Positions 58,701-64,000 of a stretch of DNA of 64,000 bases are shown one piece after another. The stretch is from Thermoguttaceae bacterium. GTDB taxonomy: Bacteria; Planctomycetota; Planctomycetia; Pirellulales; Thermoguttaceae. A program made the translations under genes and the position numbers. Where the stretch lies: the NCBI GenBank assembly GCA_017937485.1, contig JAGBDN010000013.1, positions 48,048 through 112,047 on the forward strand, in the 5' to 3' direction. The notes beneath the pieces were generated by a model. It saw only the letters and a program-made list of their open reading frames with translations, made no database searches and was not told the origin of the DNA. Positions within the stretch are counted from its first letter, which is position 1. Each line of letters begins with the position of its first letter.

Positions 58701-60371
58701 CGCGCCGTCCCATTGGTAAAGTTCGACGGTCGTTCCGGAAATTCCGATTTCGCCCGCGTCGAAAACGCCGTTGTCGTTTCGGTCTTCGAAGACGTTCCCG
58801 GCGATCGAGCCGAGTTTCAGCTCGCCGAAGTCGTAATTATAGCCGTGTTCGCCGTATCCGACGTAAATATCGCCGAAGACGTCGTTCGAAACGACGCCGC
58901 CCAACGTGCCGACGTAATCCTTGCCGTCCGTATAATCGGCGGAATCGAAAATTTCGCGCAGTTCGTAAGTCTTTTCGACGAGCTTGCGGAGTTCGCCGTT
59001 TTGACCGTAAGAGCCGTCGAGGACGAATTGGTAACCGCCCGCCGCGTCGACCGTTTGCGTTTCCATCAGCGTCTTGACGACGTTCCCGTCGGCGTCGACG
59101 TCGACGCGCCAAAGCTCGACCTTCGCCGGATACGCGACGCCGTCCCAAGTTTCGCCGTCGTTTTTGCCGTCCGCGTCGTTTCGGTCTTCGAAGACGTTCC
59201 CGGAGATCGTCCCGATCAGCGCCTTCGCAAAATTGTTGTCCGGCGCGACGTCGCCGCCTTCCATCCCCTCGACTTTGATATGCAACGGGTCGACCTTTTC
59301 GCCGAACTCGCCGCCCTTCGCGCAGAAGTCGAAGTAGGAGAGGCCTTCCGGCGATTTAACGTCGCATTGCGAAACGATTTCGTATTCGCCGGGGAGAATA
59401 TCTTCGGCGTTAAATTCGTAATAACCGTTGACGTCGGTCGTCGTCGTCCAAGTGCGACCGTCTTTCGCGACGAGGGTCAGTTCGACGTTCGCGAGCGGGT
59501 CGTCTTGACCGACGTCGTAATTGCAGTCGACGTCGCGGTCGCCGTAAACGTAACCGCTGATAACGACCGGTTTCGGCGTCAGGTCGATCTGCGCGTAGAC
59601 GCCGGCGTGCCAAATCCCTTCGTTATTGTCGTCGAGGTCGAACGGGAGGTCTTCCGCGGAGTAGGAACCGCTCAACGCGGCGGCGCGCTCGTACTCGCCG
59701 TCGTAATCGTCGACGAAGGAACCGACCCAATTTTCCGTTTGATAATGTTCGGAGCTAAACGTCGCCGAAACGGTCGACCCGGCGATTCCTTTAACGACGG
59801 AGCCGCCGAACTCGCCCCCTTCGACGATCGAGTTGTCGTTCTGTTTTTCGCCGTCGACGGTCGTTTGATACTCGTCGACGTCGAGCGTGAAGACGAATTT
59901 GTCGCCCGCTTTGAAATTCGTGAACGAAATCGTCAGCGTCATACCGCCGTCTTCGACTTCGTAAGAGTAGCCGACGCCCTCGGTCGCTTCGACGACCGTG
60001 AACGGAACGGAACTGTAAACGCCGTAACCGTCGGGCGACACGTCGAAGAACGTTTCGCCGTCGTCGAGTTGGCCGTTGCCGTTTTTGTCGAGGTTGATCG
60101 TCAACGAGTCAAGCGTCGTCGACCCGGCTTCTCCGCCGACCCAAGCGACGTAAAACTTGTCGCCGAGCGCCTCGACGCCCTGTTCGGCGTAAACGACCCC
60201 GACCGAAATCGGGTCGGCGGCGAGGAGTTCGCGTTTTTCCAACTCTTCAAAGCGGCAAAGGCGGCGGTTCGCGTCGCGGCGAACGTCGGCGTTTTGCGAA
60301 CGTTTGCGAGTTCGACGGTCTTTTCGGGACGAGGCGTTTTCGATCGCGCGTTTTTGCGTGAAGAACGACAT
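55782..60371 (-). CDS. giant surface protein: planctomycete signature, seven SdrD-B-like modules, FG-GAP repeats
   Basis: A 1529-residue protein. Residues 38-53, CRFEELEKRELLAAD, are the planctomycete extracellular-protein signature thought to mark surface export. An Asp-rich beta region (about 55-270) follows, then seven modules of about 110 residues resembling SdrD B-type/Cna-B domains, each opening with a pattern like GSIAGNVFEDRNDNGVFDAG and carrying DENG-Y-F and a DGKDAVGSLGG segment. After a Pro-rich hinge come about five FG-GAP/VCBS-like units (PVVGDFDGDGVDSIGLF). DxDxDG-type loops suggest calcium binding. Likely an adhesin or cell-surface stalk; this is inference. The last 40 residues are acidic. 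Confidence 0.88.
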   Translation of the reverse strand: MSFFTQKRAIENASSRKDRRTRKRSQNADVRRDANRRLCRFEELEKRELLAADPISVGVVYAEQGVEALGDKFYVAWVGGEAGSTTLDSLTINLDKNGNGQLDDGETFFDVSPDGYGVYSSVPFTVVEATEGVGYSYEVEDGGMTLTISFTNFKAGDKFVFTLDVDEYQTTVDGEKQNDNSIVEGGEFGGSVVKGIAGSTVSATFSSEHYQTENWVGSFVDDYDGEYERAAALSGSYSAEDLPFDLDDNNEGIWHAGVYAQIDLTPKPVVISGYVYGDRDVDCNYDVGQDDPLANVELTLVAKDGRTWTTTTDVNGYYEFNAEDILPGEYEIVSQCDVKSPEGLSYFDFCAKGGEFGEKVDPLHIKVEGMEGGDVAPDNNFAKALIGTISGNVFEDRNDADGKNDGETWDGVAYPAKVELWRVDVDADGNVVKTLMETQTVDAAGGYQFVLDGSYGQNGELRKLVEKTYELREIFDSADYTDGKDYVGTLGGVVSNDVFGDIYVGYGEHGYNYDFGELKLGSIAGNVFEDRNDNGVFDAGEIGISGTTVELYQWDGANYVKIAETTTDENGAYRFDDLDIEKEYAVKELQPGDYSDGKDAVGSLGGDLANDYVSKIEIGWDQHGERYDFGELKLGSIAGNVFEDRNDDGVFDANEVGIADVTVELYQWDGADYVKVAETQTAADGSYVFENLDINRQYAVKEKQPEAYSDGKDAVGSLGGNLAANDYTDSIDVQWDEHGENYDFGELKLGSVSGYVYNDKNDDGVRDEGEPGIPGATVELYRLDGEEYVKIAETTTDENGFYKFDSLDIERTYAVKEIQPDAWDDGKDAAGSLGGVATNDKIDNIDVYWDAQGVEYNFGELLPLGSLSGYVYEDDNNDGVRDASEAPIKDVVVSLYVVEADGTAKLVATQKTDENGFYKFDALEPERTYIVRETQPDAYFDGKETVGTIFGATVGVSSMNDEIAEIELPRRGAGIEYNFGELRPASISGHVYEDKNDNGVFDSGEVGIKGATLTLWVLDKETGEYVATGRTVQTNAKGEYVFDKLEPNRIYRVVETQPSGYNDGKDAVGSLGGEMKNDDLFAISVKPGDAGVDYDFGELPIPVPETPQNPQNPRDTIPDAPGASFPISIPSNYWGAAPTHFPYTFNQPYIPGASTTLFGGGGLPTAQSWRLSVLNGGSPRSIDALTTTFGFRGDYNNGSGGSYRYVDVSWSLEDGFNGGEWLIRGANGEIFANYKFGAEGAKPIVGDWNGDGSDYIGIYVDGRWFLDRNGDGVFDAEDLWAELGSASDQPVSGDWDGDGKADIGIFGPQWANDAQAIAVEPGLPTDHNRSITIERGKNVPPNEKLFSRSELNLRATKHRDGGQVRVDLIDHVFQYGNDGDIALTGDWTGDGVAKIGVYRNGDWYFDMNGDGRWNDGDVKLERTGGAGYVPVVGDFDGDGVDSIGLFSNGDWLIDSDGDRRFDASIRFGQAGDVPVVGDFNGDGVDELAVYRPGATDSDAADGPRQADAPVESPVDSQVAESAEGAALQR
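57000..59570 (-). repeat. tandem SdrD-B-like module-coding repeats
   Basis: Successive modules of about 340-360 bp, with boundaries near 58815, 58465, 58120, 57775 and 57410. The middle three are the most alike and share codon-level similarity. Confidence 0.75.
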
Positions 60372-60729
60372 CTTTCGGCCTTTCGTGCGCTGAATGCGGA
60401 AAAATTTTTCGCTATTTATTCAATATTATTAATATATAGGAGGACGTTTTTCGCTCGGAAACGGAAACGAGCGAAGCGTTTTCGGGCGACGCGAACGCGC
60501 CTTCAACGGTTTTATCGACCGCGGAGCGCGTTTTAGCGACGGAAAACGTTCGATTTTCCCCCTTTTTACCGTCGACAAGCCCGGTCGCGTCGACGGCGCC
60601 AATTTTGCGGGACGCGCCGAACGCTCCGATTGCGGAAGGAGAAAAAATAAGGGAACCGTTAACGGATTTTCCCTTAATTCCTCTTATCGACCGCGACGGG
60701 GCGTTTCAATAATGGAAAATAGTAAAACT
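60372..60729. other. intergenic region upstream of the giant surface protein
   Basis: There is no gene. An AT-rich stretch at about 60415-60440 probably contains the surface protein promoter (a -10 candidate is visible, no clear -35). A terminator lies at 60642-60676. Confidence 0.45.
60642..60676 (-). terminator. terminator after the WD40 gene
   Basis: TAAGGGAA (60648-60655) pairs with TTCCCTTA (60669-60676). An inner CCGTTAACGG palindrome could extend the fold. On the minus strand it is followed by TTTTTT (complement of 60642-60647). Confidence 0.75.
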
Positions 60730-61761
60730 TTACGGAATTTTCCATTTAACGACGGTCGTATCGAATCCGCCGCTTAGGAGGGTTGAATCGGTCGCGTCGA
60801 ATTGAAGGACGGCGACGGTGCCGACGTGCCCTTCGCCGCGAGCGATTTCCTTTTTCGCGGCGACGTCCCAAATCCGAACGCGGTTCAAGCTGTCGCCGGA
60901 CGCGATTTTCGTCGGGCCGCAGAAAGTCAGCGAGAAGACGCGCCCTTCGCCAAGTTCGATTTCGGCGACTTTTGAACCGTCGGCGACGTTCCAAATTTCG
61001 ACGAGCGAACCTTCTCCGGCGGCGGCGACTTGCGAACCGTCCGGGCTAAACGCGACGGCGCGAACGCGACGGGCGCCGGTCGACTTGAATTCGCGAGCGA
61101 TTTTGCCGTCTTTCGTCGTCCAAACGCGAACGACGCCGTTGCGTCCGCCGACCGCGAGAAGCGAACCGTCCGCCGAGAAGCGAATCGAAGTCGAGCTTTC
61201 GCCGGGGGCGCGCCAAACGGTGAGCAGGTCGAGTTGGTCGGCGTTGAAGACGTAAATTTCGGAGCGGAATCCGCAAACGGCGATCACCTTGCCGTTCGGC
61301 GAGTAGGCGAAGTCGCGGGCGCCGAGGACTTTTTCGCGCGCTTGACGAAGGAGTTTTTGCGTTTTCGCGTTCCAAATTTGGAGTTGGCCCGCTTGCGTCA
61401 GCGTCGCGATTTCGTCCGGCGCGGTCGGCGAGAAGGCGAGGGCGCGCGTCCAGTCGTCGAGCCTCGCGAAGACGGGCGCGACCTCTTTCGAAGCGACGTC
61501 CCAAGCGTAAACGCGTTGGTCGTCTCCGCCGACGTAAATTTTCGAGCGATCCGGCGCGATCGCGACCGCGCCGACGACCGGCTTCAGGTCGACGTTCTCG
61601 AACGGGAACTCGAAACGATCGAGCTCCGAGAGATCCGGAACGGCGTTTTGAGCGCGAACTTCGGCGCCGCCGACGAGGAAACCGGCGCAAACAAACGCCG
61701 CGAGAAGGAGGAAAAACGGGACGCTTTTCGGCGTCTCGAAGAGTGCGAACCGCGTTGACAT
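60730..61761 (-). CDS. exported WD40-repeat protein
   Basis: A 343-residue protein. The N-terminal FFLLLAAFVCAGFLVGGAEV segment is a signal peptide or anchor, followed by a linker and about six to seven WD40-type blades, for example GAVAIAPDRSKIYVGGDDQRVYAWD, AVAFSPDGSQVAAAGEGSLVEIWN and GTVAVLQFDATDSTLLSGGF. It probably forms one beta-propeller outside the cytoplasm and works as a protein-binding scaffold; planctomycetes encode many. AAAGGA precedes the ATG. No catalytic motif. Confidence 0.85.
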   Translation of the reverse strand: MSTRFALFETPKSVPFFLLLAAFVCAGFLVGGAEVRAQNAVPDLSELDRFEFPFENVDLKPVVGAVAIAPDRSKIYVGGDDQRVYAWDVASKEVAPVFARLDDWTRALAFSPTAPDEIATLTQAGQLQIWNAKTQKLLRQAREKVLGARDFAYSPNGKVIAVCGFRSEIYVFNADQLDLLTVWRAPGESSTSIRFSADGSLLAVGGRNGVVRVWTTKDGKIAREFKSTGARRVRAVAFSPDGSQVAAAGEGSLVEIWNVADGSKVAEIELGEGRVFSLTFCGPTKIASGDSLNRVRIWDVAAKKEIARGEGHVGTVAVLQFDATDSTLLSGGFDTTVVKWKIP

Positions 61762-62468
61762 CGAAGTGTTCCTTTCCGCGCTCGACGGTCGCGACGGTCG
61801 CGGCGAGTCGAACGATTTTAGGCTTGGCGTCGTTGGCGACGATAGAAACGGTGGTAACGGTTAAAAGGGGCGACGTTCAAAGGACGCGACGGAGACGCGT
61901 CGCCGGAAAAATCGGCAAAACGGGCAAAATCGGCGCTTTTGTCGAAGCAACGCGATAAAACGGCGGAATTTTGCGCGTTTTCGACGAGCTTTGCGAAACC
62001 TTCGCCGACGCTCGACGGTTAAAAATTACTAGGTTCGGTTCCGCGGCGGCGCGTTCTCGACGAAGCGCGATTTCTCGTTTCTTATCGTCGAAAGGCGGCT
62101 CGCGACTTAACCCAAGTTAAGCGAGATTCGCGATGCGCCGTTTGCGACGGTTGTAACGACCGACGCGGTCGCGCCGGTCGACGGGACTTCGCAAGAAAAA
62201 CGCGTTTTTGAAAAAGTTATCGTCGAATAATTATTGTCGGGGTTCTTGACGTTTTGGCTTCGTCGCGATAATTTATATAACAACAGGCGCCGCGTCGATT
62301 TGAAACGAAAAGAAAATAAACGCGCAAATTAGACGAAAAGCGCAAACGAGTTCGGCGGCGAAAAGATCGCCGAACGAAAATTCATTTAAAGGGAATAATA
62401 TTCACGTCGGTCGCCCGACGCTCGGCGGCTCGACTCGGTTTTTAGCGTCTCAAAGTTAGGAAGACCTT
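61762..62468. other. 707-base divergent intergenic region
   Basis: No gene is supported. It contains a short dyad CTTAAC-N4-GTTAAG at 62105-62120 and the promoter of the HlyD-type gene at 62246-62274. Confidence 0.5.
62246..62274 (+). promoter_or_regulatory. sigma70-type promoter for the HlyD-type gene
   Basis: TTGACG (62246-62251), 17 bases, TAATTT (62269-62274); an overlapping GATAAT (62267-62272) would give 15 bases. The leader to the start codon is about 190 bases. Confidence 0.5.
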
Positions 62469-64000
62469 ATGTTCCAGCGAACGCAAACGCAAGGCAAAGG
62501 AAAACGACGCCTTCGCACGGTCGCGCCTCGACGGCGCGGCGGCGCGTTGAAAGTCGTCGTTATATTATTGGTTCTCGGCGGTCTCGCCGCCGGCGGTTAC
62601 GCTTATTGGTCGAACCGCGCGCAGACGACCAAAAAGGTCAACGTCATTTTCGCGGCGGTCGAAAAAGGGACGTTCGTTCACGAAGTCAACGGGAAGGGGA
62701 GCGCCGAAAGCGCGAAGAACGTCGACGTCGCCTCGCAAGTCGAAGGTTCCGCGACGGTTATTTACCTCGTCCCGGAAGGGCAGGACGTTAAGAAGGGCCA
62801 GCTCCTCGTCGAGCTCGACTCGTCCGACATCGACGAAAAATACGACTCGCAGGTCGTTACGACGAACTCGTCCCGCGCGACGCTGAACTCGTCTCGCAAC
62901 ACCTTGCGTTCGGCCGAAATCTCGCTCGAGGAATACGTCGAAGGCACGTTCAAGCAGACCTGGATGGATTACGAAAACACCATCTTCGAAGCGGAGCAAA
63001 ATCGCAAGCAAAACGCCGACAGCGCCGCGTACACCAGCCGTCTCGTTACCCTCGGTTATTCGACCGAACAACAGTACGAAATCGACAAAGTCGCCGTCGA
63101 AAAAGCGAAGAACTCGCTCGAAGTCGCCGACTTGAAAAAGACGACGCTTTTGCGGTACACGAGCGAAAAACAAATCACGTCGTTGATGTCCGACATCGAA
63201 ACGGCGCGCGCCAAGGTCGAGGCCGACCGCAACTCTTACGAGATCAACAAGCGCCGCGAAGAGCGTTACAAGGAACAGTCGGAAAATTGCAAAATCCGCG
63301 CTCCGCAAGACGGGCAAGTCGTTTACGCGAACCAAGACTCGCGTCGTATGTCCGAATCGGAAATGATTAAAGAGGGCGCGACCGTCCGCAACCGTCAAGT
63401 TCTCATTCGCCTTCCGGACAAAACGCAAATGCGCGTCAAGGCGATGATTAACGAAGCGAACATTTCGTCGGTCGCGGTCGGGCAACAGGCGAAAATCACT
63501 TTCGACTCGATTCCGGGCCGCGTCGTTTCCGGCGAAGTCGTCAAGGTCAATCCTTATCCGGAAATCGTTTGGATGTCGTCCGCGAAGGACTACGTTACGA
63601 TGGTCAAGATCAACGAAGAGCTTCCGGAACTCCGCTCCGGGTTGACCGCGCAAGTTCGCATTATCGCGAAGGAGCAAAAGGACGCTTTGATGGTTCCGGT
63701 TCAATGCGTTCTCGAGTACGACGCGAAAAAATACTGCTTGACGTACAACGAAGGCGTTTGGGGGTGCAAAGAGGTTTGGCTCGGCGACTCGAACGAAAAA
63801 CAAGTCGTTATTAAGAAGGGCTTGGACGAAGGCGAAAACGTCGTCAGCGGCGCGCGCCTTTATCGCGACAACGTCGTCTTCCCGGAAGTCGGAACGCCGT
63901 CGATTTTCGCCGACGATCCGGAATATCAAGCGGAAATGACCGCGCTTAAAGCGAGCGAAGAAGCGAAGGCCGAAGCCGACGCGGACGCGACCGCGGGCGG
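62469..64000 (+). CDS. HlyD/RND-type membrane fusion protein, partial at the window end
   Basis: The first 510 residues are present; the gene runs off the window. After a basic N-terminus, VVVILLVLGGLAAGGYAYW is the membrane anchor. Then come a lipoyl-like half (EGSATVIYLVPEGQDVKKGQ and LLVELDSSDID), a long coiled-coil hairpin (about 115-270), the second lipoyl half (CKIRAPQDGQVVYANQDS), and beta-barrel and membrane-proximal parts (VAVGQQAKITFDSIPGRVVS, LRSGLTAQVRI). These are periplasmic adaptors of ABC or RND efflux or secretion systems. The acidic Ala/Glu/Asp tail at the end is unusual. ATG at 62469 with AGGA about 7 bases upstream. Confidence 0.9.
   Translation, partial: MFQRTQTQGKGKRRLRTVAPRRRGGALKVVVILLVLGGLAAGGYAYWSNRAQTTKKVNVIFAAVEKGTFVHEVNGKGSAESAKNVDVASQVEGSATVIYLVPEGQDVKKGQLLVELDSSDIDEKYDSQVVTTNSSRATLNSSRNTLRSAEISLEEYVEGTFKQTWMDYENTIFEAEQNRKQNADSAAYTSRLVTLGYSTEQQYEIDKVAVEKAKNSLEVADLKKTTLLRYTSEKQITSLMSDIETARAKVEADRNSYEINKRREERYKEQSENCKIRAPQDGQVVYANQDSRRMSESEMIKEGATVRNRQVLIRLPDKTQMRVKAMINEANISSVAVGQQAKITFDSIPGRVVSGEVVKVNPYPEIVWMSSAKDYVTMVKINEELPELRSGLTAQVRIIAKEQKDALMVPVQCVLEYDAKKYCLTYNEGVWGCKEVWLGDSNEKQVVIKKGLDEGENVVSGARLYRDNVVFPEVGTPSIFADDPEYQAEMTALKASEEAKAEADADATAG

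Noticed and set aside
55788..60536. A 1582-codon plus-strand ORF exactly antisense to the giant surface protein gene
   Set aside because: It is an artefact of codon bias: GTC/GCG/GAC-rich genes leave the antisense strand free of stops. Its translation is Arg/Val-rich without domain features, while the minus strand has clear modules, a signature and a proper start.

Overview
The window looks like a chromosome segment of a Planctomycetota bacterium, probably an anaerobic or gut-type member near Pirellulales (lineage is inference). Supporting evidence: two DUF1559 pseudopilin-like proteins paired with carboxypeptidase-regulatory-like lipoproteins, a 1529-residue surface protein with the planctomycete N-terminal FEELEKRELLAAD signature, Tat-exported Gfo/Idh/MocA and SGNH proteins, an LPS gene (lpxK), and a codon usage so rich in GTC/GCG/GAC that the antisense strand of most genes stays open. 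Rubredoxin-type proteins suggest anaerobic life. No rRNA, tRNA, IS element, prophage or cas gene was seen.

Layout. 1-8.5 kb (+): exported oxidoreductase, secreted HEAT-like protein, DUF4139 protein, then a MazG-like pyrophosphohydrolase followed by a nuclease-helicase protein that may act in defence. 8.5-24 kb (mostly -): SGNH hydrolase, nadD, SEC-C/TPR protein, an overlapping HIRAN plus J-domain pair, argG, a large membrane protein, two DUF1559/lipoprotein loci (the second lipoprotein is a frameshifted remnant), lpxK. 24.5-30.4 kb: ABC-2 permease (+), a 120-bp duplicated non-coding unit between convergent terminators, a secreted acidic-tailed protein, a GT39-like glycosyltransferase and a nucleoside deoxyribosyltransferase-like protein. 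30.5-33.7 kb (-): fatty-acid-type cluster (FabZ-like, long ACP, second hotdog dehydratase, FabF). 34.5-38.5 kb: fused aroD-aroE, folK, holA and an EfpL/YeiP-type elongation factor. 39-46.6 kb (+): secreted alpha/beta hydrolase, flavoredoxin with two rubredoxin domains, a separate 44-residue rubredoxin, rhaB, a double-CXXC protein resembling SitI6 immunity proteins, a decayed secreted gene, and a glycine-zipper protein. 46.7-52.7 kb (+): gcvT, gcvH, a 42-residue truncated copy of the start of the next gene, a DedA/VTT membrane protein, a metX-metW fusion, and a membrane-anchored Ala/Glu-rich protein. 53-61.8 kb (-): Xer recombinase with an insertion, ADPRM-like phosphoesterase, giant SdrD-B/FG-GAP surface protein, exported WD40 protein. 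62.5 kb to the end (+): an HlyD-type membrane-fusion protein cut by the window edge.

Core metabolism here covers arginine (argG), shikimate (aroDE), folate (folK), NAD (nadD), methionine (metXW), rhamnose (rhaB) and part of glycine cleavage (gcvT, gcvH; no gcvP in the window). The unusual material is in gene fusions, small or truncated genes absent from a plain ORF scan, decaying duplicates, intragenic repeats and orphan transcription signals. Promoter and terminator calls are by eye from consensus spacing and stem/T-tract structure.
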